From the NCBI RefSeq assembly GCF_010093185.1, contig NZ_PDWL01000001.1, positions 1 to 64,000 on the forward strand: a DNA stretch of 64,000 nt, read 5' to 3'. Positions 25,750 through 34,619 of this stretch are shown one piece after another; position 1 is the first letter of the stretch, and each line of letters opens with the position of its first letter. The DNA comes from Pseudoxanthomonas jiangsuensis (GTDB lineage Bacteria > Pseudomonadota > Gammaproteobacteria > Xanthomonadales > Xanthomonadaceae). Position numbers and translations under genes: made by a program. Under the pieces are notes generated by a model. That model did not search any database. It saw nothing but the letters and a program-made list of their open reading frames with translations, and was not told the DNA's origin.

Positions 25750-28700
25750 TCATGGCCCTGCGACGGACGGCGCGCGCGCGCGCGACCAGGCCAGCGTGAA
25801 CGGCGTGCCTTCCAGCGACAGGTTCGGGTTGTACGCCGGGTCGCGCGCCAGGGCCGCGCCCCAGCGCTGCTGCATGTGCCGGATCTCGGACATGAACCGG
25901 GCCAGCTTCTCCGGGTTGTCCTCCAGCCCGCGCGAGGCCGACTCGTGGTGGTACAGCTCGGCGTCCGGCGTCCACAGGTTGCGGTAGCCGCGCTCGACCA
26001 GGCGCAGGCAGAAGTCGATGTCGTTGAAGGCGACCTTCAACCGCTCGTCCAGCCCGCCGACCTCCTCGTACACCTGCCGGCGCACCAGCAGGCAGGCGGC
26101 GGTCACCGCCGAGAGCTGCTGGGCGATCAGCTGGCGGCTGAAGTAGCCGCTGCTGCCGCGCGGCTGGCGGCTGCCGATGTGCGCGGCCACCCCGCCCACG
26201 CCGACCAGCACGCCGGCATGCTGGATGGTGTCGTCCGGGTAGTAGAGCATCGCCCCGACCGCGCCGATCTCCGGGCGCAGGGCCTGCGCCACCATCTCCT
26301 CCATCCAGCCCGGAGTGATCACCTCGATGTCGTTGTTGACCAGGCCGATGATCTCGCCGCGCGCCTGGGCCACGGCGAAGTTGTTGATCGCCGAGTAGTT
26401 GAACGGATGCGGGTACGGCAGGACGCGTACGTTCGGCTTGCCGGCCAGTTCCGCGAAGTAGGCCAGGGTCTCCGGCTCGACCGAGCCGTTGTCCACCACC
26501 AGGATTTCGTAGTTGCCGTAGGTGCTGCGCGCCAGGATGCTCTCCACGCACATCCGCAAAAGGCCGACGTGGTCGCGGGTGGGAATGACCAGGCTGACCA
26601 TCGGCAGTGGCGAGGGCAGCGCGCGGCGCACGCGCAGCACGTTCATCGGGCCGAACTCCACCTGCGCGTCCACGCCAGTGCGGTCCAGGTGCGACTGCAC
26701 CGCCTTCTGCGCGGCGATCACGGTGTAGCTCTTCTGGTCCACGCCCAGCGCGGTCGAGCCCTGGATCGCGCGCCAGTGGTAGAGCACGCGCGGGATGTGG
26801 TGGATCTGCTCCGGCCGCAGCTTCTCCGCGCAGCGCAGGGCCAGGTCCCAGTCCTGCGAGCCTTCGTAGCCCTTGCGGAAGCCGCCCACCTCGCGCAGCA
26901 GCGGCAGCGAATACACGCCCAGGTGCGAGATGCAGTTCTGGCCGAGCAGGAGGTCGTGGTTCCAGTCCGGCTTGAAGTATGGATCGTAGCGGTTGCCGCT
27001 CTCGTCCAGCTTGTCCTCGTCGCTGTAGACCAGCTTCACCTCGGGGTCGGCGACCACGGCCTCGGCGACCAGCAGCAAGGCCTCCGGGTGCAGTTCGTCG
27101 TCGTGGTCCAGGAGCACGGCGAATTCGCCGGTGGCCAGTTCCAGGGCCGAGTTCGAGGACTCGGAGATATGGCCGTTCCTTTCGCGGTAGACCACCCTGA
27201 TCCGCGAGTCGCGCTGGCGGTACTCCTCCAGCACCTTGCGCACGTGCGGCGACGGCGAAGCGTCGTCGGCGATGCACAGCTCCCAGTCCGGATAGGCCTG
27301 CGCGATCACGCTGTCCAGGGCCTGGCGCAGCCAGCGCTCGGGCGCCTGGTAGACCGGCATGACCACCGACAGCAGCGGCCGGCGCGCGAGCGCGTCCAGG
27401 CGCCGGGCGACGTTCTCGTCGCTCATCCGCGGTTCGAACCGCTCCAGCCACGACGCGTAGTCCGAACCGGCCGAGCGCTGCAGGGCGGCGTAGCGCTCGA
27501 AGATCGCCTTGCGCATCCGCCTCGGGCCGCCGGAGAACAGGTGCCCGGCCGCCTCCCTGAGCAGTCCGGCGCGCTCGCCGGCCGTGCCCCCCTGGGTGCG
27601 CCACACATGGCGGGCCATGCGCAGCAGCGCCGCCGGCCGGCCGATCGGCCGCAGGCTGCCCTGCAGCGAGAAGTGCGCATCCTGGTTGCTGGGATCCAGG
27701 CGCAATGCGGCGACCGGACCGCGCAGATGGATCAGCGCCTGCATCCGCCCGTCGGCGTCGAACTCGGGCAGGTCGATCCGGTCCTCCTCGCTGGTGCCCA
27801 GGCCGAAGGCCGGATACAGGCAGGGATTGCCCAGATGGCCGTCGAACACCTGGCTCTCCAGGGTCAGCAGGTGCCAGCCGGCGCGGATACCGGATGGCGC
27901 ACCCGCAGCGATTCCGGCGAGCCGGACCGACAGCTGCGGGTCGGCGTTGCGGCTGGTCCAGCCCGACGCGCCGGCAGTAACGTTGGCCAGCGGCTCGAAC
28001 GCCAGCGCCCAGCCCTGGCGCGCGGCCTGGCCGCGCTGCCTGCGTTCGGCCAGCTTGCGCTGCAGGCGGTAGAGGAACGGCCGGTCGGAGCGGTGCTTGA
28101 GCTCAGTAAGGGTGGCCGAGAGGGCTTCGATCATCTGCCCTTGGGCAGCAAGCGTGCCGCCGAGGGCGGCGAGTGTTCCGCCCAGGGCCTGGACCGTCCG
28201 CTCCATCGTCCGCGCCTGCGTTTCCAGACGTTGGAAATCGCCGGCATTCGATTCACGCACGGCCGCCACGGTCCGGTCGACACCGTCGATCCTCTGCGCC
28301 AGTGCCTCGATCCGCTCGCCCTGCTGCGCATGCCTGCGCACGGCCGCCTCTTCGGCCAGCGCATGCGAAGTCGGCCGCCGGAAACGGATCTCCACCCGGC
28401 GGACCTGGCCCGGCACGGGCGCATCGCCGAAGCCCTGGAGATCGAACTCGACCCAGGGATCATCGCCCTGCGCCACCCAGCCGATGCCCTCGTGCGGCAG
28501 GCACAGCGGCGATTCGTGCATCGCCCGCAGACGCGCGCGCAGGTCCGGCACCGGCCGGCCGTCGATCCGGATCGCATCGACGGCATAGACGCCGGCGCGG
28601 CTGTCCGGATCGAAGCGCAGGCGCTCCAGCGGCAGCTCCGCAGCGACCTCGAATACCGCCTCGTAGTCGCCCTCCGGCCGCGCCGTCGCCCGCCCCTGCA

Positions 28701-29709
28701 GGCGTGCGCCCTCGCTGTATTCGCCATCCGCCCGGCGCAGGTACAGCAGGGGCGACAACAGGCGGGCGTCGTCCACCGGCACCGCGTTCCAGGCCAGGCC
28801 CAGGGCCTGGCCGTCCGCGCCCTGCCGCTGCTGGTCGATCGCCAGCGCGCTCAGGGCCGCCTCCACCGAGGCGGCGTAGTCGCGGCGGCTGGCCTCGAAG
28901 CGCGGCCACACCGCGTCGAAGGCCGGCTCCACGGCGGCCGGCGCGGCACCGGCCGCGGCGGCGCGCACGGCGCCATAGACCTCGGCGACCATCGGATCCA
29001 GCGTGTACTCGTCGCCGGCCCGATGGTTGCGCAGGCCCGCATCGAGGAAGCCATCGACCGCCTCCGCCTCGGGCCCGCCCAGCGGCACGGCACCCAGATC
29101 GAAGGCCGCGTAGCAGCGCGACAGCTGCGCGCGCCAGTCGGCCACCAGGTCCTCATAGGTCAGGAACAACCGGCTGCGGCCGCGCGTGGCCCGCTCGGCC
29201 TCCAGCTGGTGGGCCAGGGTCAGCAACCCGGCGCGGTAGCCGGACATGTCGTCGCGCCGGCGCAGGGACGCGGCCACCTCGAGCGGATGGCGGGCGATGA
29301 AGGCGAAGTGGGCCGCCACCCCCATCGTGTCGAGGACCTCCAGCCACAAGGGCAGGAACCGGCACATGCGCGGATCCTTGAGCACCGCCACCGCGCCGTC
29401 GGCGGTCAACTCGCCGACCAGCGCCTGCACCCGCGTCCGCGCTTCGCGCGCAGCCGGGTGCCGCAGCCAGCCGTCGGGCAACGGCCGCGGATCGGCCCAA
29501 TCCATGCCCAGCGCGTCCAGCAGGCGCTCGTGCACCTGCACGACCTGCGCGTGTTCGAAATAGCCCTTGGGATTGGCCTGCGCGTTGGCCGGCAGCAACT
29601 CGTCGCCCAGGCTGAAGCCGAGCGCGTCGAAGGTCCCCGCCAGCGCCGAGGTGCCGCTGCGGTGCATGCCCAGGACGATGATCACTCGGGCCGTGTTTTG
29701 CGCTGTCAT
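25750..29709 (-). CDS. Sulfotransferase - GT2 - GT2 fusion protein
   Basis: The 1319-residue protein combines three catalytic modules. Residues ~8-260 form a sulfotransferase domain with the 5'-PAPS P-loop GMHRSGTSAL (14-23) and a 3'-phosphate segment (FIARHPLEVAASL). Residues ~300-760 hold beta-rich segments and a coiled-coil-like stretch (~510-570). Two GT2 domains follow. The first starts near 780 (LSVVMPVYQ, LLDHDDE, VYSDEDK); the second starts at 1037 (VSLVIPTRD, LVVDNGS, GLVNNDIEV). The ATG at 29709 is chosen because the longer open frame upstream overlaps the next gene and is not homologous. It probably extends and sulfates a surface polysaccharide exported by Wzt/Wzm. Confidence 0.85.
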   Translation of the reverse strand: MTAQNTARVIIVLGMHRSGTSALAGTFDALGFSLGDELLPANAQANPKGYFEHAQVVQVHERLLDALGMDWADPRPLPDGWLRHPAAREARTRVQALVGELTADGAVAVLKDPRMCRFLPLWLEVLDTMGVAAHFAFIARHPLEVAASLRRRDDMSGYRAGLLTLAHQLEAERATRGRSRLFLTYEDLVADWRAQLSRCYAAFDLGAVPLGGPEAEAVDGFLDAGLRNHRAGDEYTLDPMVAEVYGAVRAAAAGAAPAAVEPAFDAVWPRFEASRRDYAASVEAALSALAIDQQRQGADGQALGLAWNAVPVDDARLLSPLLYLRRADGEYSEGARLQGRATARPEGDYEAVFEVAAELPLERLRFDPDSRAGVYAVDAIRIDGRPVPDLRARLRAMHESPLCLPHEGIGWVAQGDDPWVEFDLQGFGDAPVPGQVRRVEIRFRRPTSHALAEEAAVRRHAQQGERIEALAQRIDGVDRTVAAVRESNAGDFQRLETQARTMERTVQALGGTLAALGGTLAAQGQMIEALSATLTELKHRSDRPFLYRLQRKLAERRQRGQAARQGWALAFEPLANVTAGASGWTSRNADPQLSVRLAGIAAGAPSGIRAGWHLLTLESQVFDGHLGNPCLYPAFGLGTSEEDRIDLPEFDADGRMQALIHLRGPVAALRLDPSNQDAHFSLQGSLRPIGRPAALLRMARHVWRTQGGTAGERAGLLREAAGHLFSGGPRRMRKAIFERYAALQRSAGSDYASWLERFEPRMSDENVARRLDALARRPLLSVVMPVYQAPERWLRQALDSVIAQAYPDWELCIADDASPSPHVRKVLEEYRQRDSRIRVVYRERNGHISESSNSALELATGEFAVLLDHDDELHPEALLLVAEAVVADPEVKLVYSDEDKLDESGNRYDPYFKPDWNHDLLLGQNCISHLGVYSLPLLREVGGFRKGYEGSQDWDLALRCAEKLRPEQIHHIPRVLYHWRAIQGSTALGVDQKSYTVIAAQKAVQSHLDRTGVDAQVEFGPMNVLRVRRALPSPLPMVSLVIPTRDHVGLLRMCVESILARSTYGNYEILVVDNGSVEPETLAYFAELAGKPNVRVLPYPHPFNYSAINNFAVAQARGEIIGLVNNDIEVITPGWMEEMVAQALRPEIGAVGAMLYYPDDTIQHAGVLVGVGGVAAHIGSRQPRGSSGYFSRQLIAQQLSAVTAACLLVRRQVYEEVGGLDERLKVAFNDIDFCLRLVERGYRNLWTPDAELYHHESASRGLEDNPEKLARFMSEIRHMQQRWGAALARDPAYNPNLSLEGTPFTLAWSRARAPSVAGP

Positions 29710-29740
29710 AACCGCCTCTTGCTTGGCTTCCGCCTGCAAC

Positions 29741-30502
29741 CTACCAGTGGATGTCATGCCGTAGCCGGGCCCGCCGGATCCGGCCGCGGAGCAAGGTCGC
29801 GAGCAGGCGGCGGACTGGCGCCGACTCCGGCAATGGCCGGTGCCCGCCGTCGAATACGCGGCCGAATACCGGAGCCACCTCCGGCGGAGGGATCCCGAGG
29901 AAATCCCAGACCTGTCCGAGCACCTGCGCCGGCTTGGCCGCCAGCTCGTCATTGCGCAGCAGCAGCACCTGCGCGCGAGGGAAGGACGCGAACAGCACGT
30001 CCAGCTGGCGGGCGTAGTCGCCGCGGGCCAGGTAACTGTGCCGGCGCAGCGGCGAGTCGAGCGAGAAATCGTCAGCGTGTCCGGCCAGCCGCCAGCGCTC
30101 CAGCAGCGCGGCGCGCCACAGCGGCCAGGTTTCATGCCCGCGCGCGCGCTCCATCCGGTAGTGCGACACCGCGCGATCCACCGGATCGCGCAGGATGATG
30201 ATCCAGCGCATGTCCGGGTTGTAGCGGGCGATCCGCCGCACCAGGGTCGGATGGAAGCAGTAGATCGGCGTGGCATCGCCGTGGAGCAGGCCGGCGCCCG
30301 CGCCATCGGCATCGAAGTGGGCCTGGTAGCACAGGTCCACCGCCGGCGCATCCCAGCCATCGTCGAACGACGGTGCATCGAAGACGTGCGCTTCCTTGTC
30401 GCGCGGCAGCCTGACCTGCGGGTGCTGGCGGACGAAACTGGCCAGGGCGCTGGTACCGCCCTTCTGTACCCCGCCAATGAGGAATCCGATCCGCGGGGCC
30501 AT
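29741..30502 (-). CDS. Sulfotransferase (heparan-sulfate-type family)
   Basis: The 253-residue protein has a PAPS 5'-phosphosulfate loop near its N-terminus (IGGVQKGGTSALAS) and a 3'-phosphate-binding segment WIIILRDPVDRAVSHY, the classic pair for Golgi-type and bacterial carbohydrate sulfotransferases. The start (ATG 30502) overlaps the stop of the upstream sulfotransferase as TGATG. It is one of three sulfotransferase domains in this operon, implying sulfation at more than one position of a glycan. The acceptor is unknown. Confidence 0.85.
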   Translation of the reverse strand: MAPRIGFLIGGVQKGGTSALASFVRQHPQVRLPRDKEAHVFDAPSFDDGWDAPAVDLCYQAHFDADGAGAGLLHGDATPIYCFHPTLVRRIARYNPDMRWIIILRDPVDRAVSHYRMERARGHETWPLWRAALLERWRLAGHADDFSLDSPLRRHSYLARGDYARQLDVLFASFPRAQVLLLRNDELAAKPAQVLGQVWDFLGIPPPEVAPVFGRVFDGGHRPLPESAPVRRLLATLLRGRIRRARLRHDIHW

Positions 30503-31350
30503 CACCGCGCCCCGCCTTGCATCCGCTGCAGCAGCGCGGCCAGGTCGTTGTCGCCATAAAGCGAACGCCACGCGCCGCGGTCCTTCTGCAGGCGCAGGGC
30601 CAGTTCCTCGCACACCTGCGCCGAGTACAGCCGGCTCGCGTTGCGCTCGGCCAGGGGTTGGGCCGCGAGTTCCAGTCCGAACGCAGCCGCGAGCGAGGCA
30701 CCGCCGGTGGCGACAACTGCCTCGTAGGCCAGTACCCGCGACGGCGGCAGGTGGCGCGCATAGCGATCGAACAGCCAGTCCAGGATCAGGAGCTGACGCG
30801 AAACCCGGTCGGTTTCCGCATCCAGGCGCCTGGCCAGGTCCGGATCGAAGTGCTCGCCCGCGGGCAGGCGCCCATGCGAGACCGGCAGGTCCACGGAGTG
30901 CCATGAAGCCAGCACCGCGAGCGGATTGCGGACGATGGCGCAGGTATCGAAGCACCCGGCCAGCTCCGGCAGGAGCGCGGTGAATGCCGCATTGTGCTTG
31001 ATCGCCAGGGTGAAGCCGCGTGGCAGCGGCGCATCGAAGCGGATGCGCCCGCGGGTGGCCTCGTGCCGGCGCTGGCCGTCGCTGCCGCGTTGGCTGGAAA
31101 AGGGATTGTCGGGCACGCGACCGTCCACCTGCTGACTCCAGGCGCTGCCGTCGCCTTCCAGCGAGACGCGCGACTGGGCGTAGAACGCCGCGACCGCCTC
31201 CAGAGCGGCTTCGCGCCCGCGCGGCAGCTTCTGCACCTCCATCGGTTCGAACAGGGCCACGGTCCCGGCCGCCTGGCCCAGCAGGTGGCAGCACAGGGTC
31301 GTGCCCGAACGCGGGACCCCGGTCAGGGCAAGATGACGCGCGGCATTCAA
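30502..31350 (-). CDS. Sulfotransferase family protein
   Basis: The 282-residue protein begins almost directly with a PAPS loop (LALTGVPRSGTTLCC). A later segment, CAIVRNPLAVLASW, fits the 3'-phosphate site. The start is read as TTG at 31350, which overlaps the preceding gene's TGA as TTGA. No ATG or GTG lies close enough upstream in that frame without cutting into the neighbouring gene. It differs clearly from the sulfotransferase at 29741, so the two probably act at different glycan positions. Confidence 0.78.
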   Translation of the reverse strand: MNAARHLALTGVPRSGTTLCCHLLGQAAGTVALFEPMEVQKLPRGREAALEAVAAFYAQSRVSLEGDGSAWSQQVDGRVPDNPFSSQRGSDGQRRHEATRGRIRFDAPLPRGFTLAIKHNAAFTALLPELAGCFDTCAIVRNPLAVLASWHSVDLPVSHGRLPAGEHFDPDLARRLDAETDRVSRQLLILDWLFDRYARHLPPSRVLAYEAVVATGGASLAAAFGLELAAQPLAERNASRLYSAQVCEELALRLQKDRGAWRSLYGDNDLAALLQRMQGGAR

Positions 31351-32270
31351 TGGATGATCTCCCCGATCAGCGAGGCGAACGCCTCGCGCTCGGCCGGCAG
31401 ATCGTGCCGGGCCGCGGTGGCGCGCCCGGCGACGACCAGTTCCTGTGCCAAACCGGGACCGGCCAGCAGACGCTCCACGGCCTGGACCAGCGCATCGGCT
31501 TCGGCCTCCGGCATCAGGCAGTTCATCCCATCGCGTGCGTACTCTGCATTGCCGCCGCAGGCGGGCATCACCAGCGGGCGGCCCAGCGCCATCACCTCCA
31601 GCCCGGGCAGGAAGAAGCCCTCCGCCGCCGCAGGCAAAGGCACCGCCACCGCGGCGGCCGCGATCGCCGCCAGATACTCCCCTCGCGGCAGCCAATCCGT
31701 GGCCAGTTCCACGGCGTGACCGCGCGCACGCAATCGCTGCGCGAGTTCGTTCCCCAGCCGCGGCGTCTTTGCGGCCCCGATGAACACCGCATCGCCGTGC
31801 GCCCCGGTGGCGGCCGCCATGACCGCACCCAGATCCAGCGCGGCGGGGATGATACGCACGCTGCCATTGACCCGACCGGTCGCGGTGATCGCGGTGGCCA
31901 CCGCGCCACTGACGCAGATCCTGGTGGCAGGACGGTCAAGGAAGGCGTGCAGCGGCTGCACCGGATCGGCGTGTCGCAGACCCTGCACCAGGTTCAGCAC
32001 CCGGCTGCGACCATCGAGGACGCGCGGCAGGGCCTGCCAGTCCATTCCCGCCAGGAACAGCAGATCGGCGGTCCCGGGCCGCCACTCCGGCTCGATCCGG
32101 GAAGGCACGGCCATCCACGGATTGGAAGGATCGCGCAGGGATTCCGGTGTCAGGTACACCCGCGCGTCCCAGCCCAGGGCCAGGGCATGGTTGAAGTAGT
32201 CCCAGACCTTGCCGTGGCCCCCGGTATAGCCCCGGAAGTCGCGGTGGAACAGGATCCGACCGCGATTCAT
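31347..32270 (-). CDS. Glycosyltransferase, GT4-like
   Basis: The 307-residue GT-B enzyme has a short N-terminal acceptor domain (FHRDFRGYTGGHGKVWDYF). Its C-terminal nucleotide-sugar domain carries the EX7E signature (EGFFLPGLE, about residues 215-225) and ALGRPLVMPACGGNAEY. Length is slightly below the family norm but complete. It overlaps the Wzt stop by ATGA and the sulfotransferase start by TTGA, so the operon is tightly coupled. The donor sugar is unknown. Confidence 0.8.
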   Translation of the reverse strand: MNRGRILFHRDFRGYTGGHGKVWDYFNHALALGWDARVYLTPESLRDPSNPWMAVPSRIEPEWRPGTADLLFLAGMDWQALPRVLDGRSRVLNLVQGLRHADPVQPLHAFLDRPATRICVSGAVATAITATGRVNGSVRIIPAALDLGAVMAAATGAHGDAVFIGAAKTPRLGNELAQRLRARGHAVELATDWLPRGEYLAAIAAAAVAVPLPAAAEGFFLPGLEVMALGRPLVMPACGGNAEYARDGMNCLMPEAEADALVQAVERLLAGPGLAQELVVAGRATAARHDLPAEREAFASLIGEIIH

Positions 32271-33589
32271 GCGCCGCCGCCCGGCCCGGCCACGGGCGCG
32301 TCCGGCGTGGCTTCGCCGACGCGGATATCCATCGGCACCGGAAACAGGCCGGTGAAGCGCTCGCGGCTGTCGTCGACCACCTCGAAGGAGAGCCAGCCCT
32401 CCTGGCGCGCCAGCACGGTGGTGCGTTCCAGTGCGGGCGAATCGACCACGCGTGTACGGATGCGGTAGACACCCTGCTGGAAGGACGCGTCCAGGCCGAT
32501 CCGTACCCGGACGGCCCCCTCCCCGGCCGGCAGCACCACCCGCCGGCCGGTCAGCTGCAGGCCGCGTCCGTCGAGCACGTCGAAGATCAGGCAGGGATGC
32601 CCGATGGCAGCATTGCGGCGCACATCGATGGCCAGTTCCAGGCGATCGCCATGCTTTACCCCCGCATGGCGGGCACCGTTGATCTCGGCATTCACCACGC
32701 AGGCATCTTCCAGCCCATAACCGCCATCGATCCTGGCCAGGGCGGAAGCCCGCTTGTCCTGCTGTGCCTGCAGCGCCCGCCTGTGGGTACGATGCAGGTA
32801 CTCGGTGATGACCTCATCCGGCAGGCCCTGCAGCACGATGCGCCCCTTCTCCAGCAGCATCGCCCTGTGGCAGAAGGCCTTGACCGCGTTCAGGTCGTGC
32901 CCGACGAACAGCAGGGTGGTGCCCCGCGCCAGGATCTCGTCGATCCGGGCCATGGCCTTGGCCTGGAAGGCGGCATCGCCCACCGCCAGGGCTTCGTCCA
33001 CGATCAGGATGTCCGGATCGGTATGCACCTGCACCGCGAACGCCAGCCGCAGGGCCATGCCCGAGCTGTAGGTCTTCACCGGTTCGTCGATGTAGTCGCC
33101 GATGTCGGCGAAGGCGACGATATCGTCCATCCTCTCCCGGACCTGGACCGGCGTAAGGCCGAGGATGGCGGCGTTGACCCGCACGTTCTCGCGTCCGGTT
33201 AATTCCGGGTTGAAGCCCGAGCCCAGCTCCAGCAAGGCCGCGACCCGGCCGTTGACCGAGACGCTGCCGGCAGTCGGCTCCAGCACCCCGGCCACGATCT
33301 GCAGCAGCGTGCTCTTGCCGCTGCCGTTGTGGCCGATGATGCCCAGCGCCTCGCCGCGGCCGAGCTCGAAATCCACCCCGGCCAAGGCCTGGTGGTAATG
33401 CACGCGTGCGGCGGCATGGCGGCCGAGCCAGCGCGACAGGGGCCCGAGCGGGCGCAACCAGCCGGCCGCGCGGTACATCAGCGGCACCCACAGGCGGCTG
33501 GCCGGCGTGGACCAGAGACGGTAGGTCTTGCCGACGTCGCGGACGCGCAGCGCGGGAAGGGGGTCGTTGGCGGCGTCGGCGGGCGTCAT
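32267..33589 (-). CDS. wzt: Wzt-like polysaccharide ABC transporter ATPase with C-terminal carbohydrate-binding domain
   Basis: The 440-residue protein has an ATPase core with Walker A GHNGSGKST (~85-93), the short signature YSSGM typical of Wzt/TagH proteins, and Walker B DILIVDEALAVGD. A C-terminal domain (~275-440) is of the type that recognises the non-reducing end of an O-antigen before export. ATG 33589 is preferred to a longer start because 13 extra residues lie outside the domain. Wzt normally pairs with a Wzm permease encoded next to it. Here the only wzm lies at 39610-40413, behind secretion genes. It is the first gene of the sulfotransferase operon. Confidence 0.88.
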   Translation of the reverse strand: MTPADAANDPLPALRVRDVGKTYRLWSTPASRLWVPLMYRAAGWLRPLGPLSRWLGRHAAARVHYHQALAGVDFELGRGEALGIIGHNGSGKSTLLQIVAGVLEPTAGSVSVNGRVAALLELGSGFNPELTGRENVRVNAAILGLTPVQVRERMDDIVAFADIGDYIDEPVKTYSSGMALRLAFAVQVHTDPDILIVDEALAVGDAAFQAKAMARIDEILARGTTLLFVGHDLNAVKAFCHRAMLLEKGRIVLQGLPDEVITEYLHRTHRRALQAQQDKRASALARIDGGYGLEDACVVNAEINGARHAGVKHGDRLELAIDVRRNAAIGHPCLIFDVLDGRGLQLTGRRVVLPAGEGAVRVRIGLDASFQQGVYRIRTRVVDSPALERTTVLARQEGWLSFEVVDDSRERFTGLFPVPMDIRVGEATPDAPVAGPGGGA

Positions 33590-33700
33590 TGAGCCGGCAA
33601 GGATACCGGGGCCAGCCTGAGCGCGCATTTACCGGGACCGTGCCGGCCGCATGGCGTTGCGGCATCATTGCCTCCCCGTTCGACCCTCACAGGAAGTCGC

Positions 33701-34462
33701 ATGTCCCACGCATCACCACGACATATTCTTCCCGCCCTGGGCCTGCTCGCCCTGGCCTGCGGCACGGCGCTCGCCGCGCCCCCGGCAGCTCCGGCGTCCC
33801 AGCCTGCCGCCGCTCCGGCTGCGTCCGATCCGGCGCAGCAGCTGCAGCTGGCCTCGCGCCAGTACGCGGAACTCCAGCAGATGCTGGCGCTGGACAAGCG
33901 CTGCCAATGGCTGGAACCGATCGCGCGCGCGGCGATGGAGGCCACCGCGCAGGAACGCCTGGCCTGGTTCGACAGCCATGGGGGTACGGCAGGGCACGCG
34001 CAGGCCGCGGCCGAGCAGGCCATCGCCAGCGAGGCCTCGCTGGACTGCAAGAGTGGCCGGGCCAACAGCCTCGCAGAGGGCGTGCGCCATGCCGCCTGGC
34101 AGATGCGGGTTACCTGGGCTCTGCGTGGCGAAGCGCTGCTGGATGCCCCTGGTCGTCCGGCCTGGTTCAAGGGCAAGAGCAGCGTGGCCGGGCAGCGCGC
34201 CGCCTTGCAGGAAGCCGTGTCCGGCCTGGAGTTCCGATATGGAACCTCGATCGTCAATGCAAAGACGGGCATCCAGCAGGAAGCGTCGAGGATGCTGGCG
34301 GTGCGTTGCACCGCTTCGGATGCAAACTGCCATCCGGAAGAGGACTCCCCGGCATTCCGCAGTTACGCCGACCAATGGCTCAAGCAGGCGGAGACCTATG
34401 CGGCGGCGCTGTTGAGGGCCGAGGACAAGGTGGGAAGCCCACCCGACGCCACGCCTCGCTGA
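33701..34462 (+). CDS. Hypothetical secreted protein
   Basis: The 253-residue product has a signal peptide (ends near ALAAPPA), then an Ala/Pro-rich linker and a mainly helical domain with four cysteines (CQW, LDCK, VRC, ANC). I do not recognise a family. It starts at ATG 33701 after an AGGAAG ribosome site, and the upstream in-frame codons look noncoding. It is divergent from wzt and followed by a good terminator, so it is probably a single-gene transcript. Periplasmic or secreted location is inferred from the signal peptide only. Confidence 0.7.
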   Translation: MSHASPRHILPALGLLALACGTALAAPPAAPASQPAAAPAASDPAQQLQLASRQYAELQQMLALDKRCQWLEPIARAAMEATAQERLAWFDSHGGTAGHAQAAAEQAIASEASLDCKSGRANSLAEGVRHAAWQMRVTWALRGEALLDAPGRPAWFKGKSSVAGQRAALQEAVSGLEFRYGTSIVNAKTGIQQEASRMLAVRCTASDANCHPEEDSPAFRSYADQWLKQAETYAAALLRAEDKVGSPPDATPR

Positions 34463-34476
34463 GGCGCATCCCCTCC

Positions 34477-34507
34477 GAGGGCCCGCGAATACGGGCTCTC
34501 TTTTTTT
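34477..34507 (+). terminator. Intrinsic terminator of the secreted-protein gene
   Basis: A stem GAGGGCCCG / CGGGCTCTC (one G-U pair) around a short loop is followed by seven T, 15 nt after the stop. Confidence 0.85.
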
Positions 34508-34537
34508 GCCCGCACTACAGCCCCCTGTTCTGGACCA

Positions 34538-34572
34538 ACAAAAAAAGACGGGTGGCTTGCGCCACCCGTCTT
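34538..34572 (-). terminator. Intrinsic terminator of the 530-residue surface protein gene
   Basis: On the minus strand a perfect 11-bp stem (AGACGGGTGGC and complement, loop GCAA) is followed by a run of T (the A tract at 34538-34546). It lies 48 nt after the stop. Confidence 0.85.
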
Positions 34573-34619
34573 CCGGTGCTTTCACCTGCGTTGCCGCAGG
34601 CTAGAGACCTCTTACGCCC

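Noticed and set aside
29710-30477. N-terminal extension of the sulfotransferase-GT2-GT2 frame for 256 codons
   Set aside because: It overlaps the sulfotransferase gene at 29741-30502 in another frame and its composition is Arg/Ser/Ala-rich shadow sequence. The P-loop begins 13 residues after the ATG at 29709.
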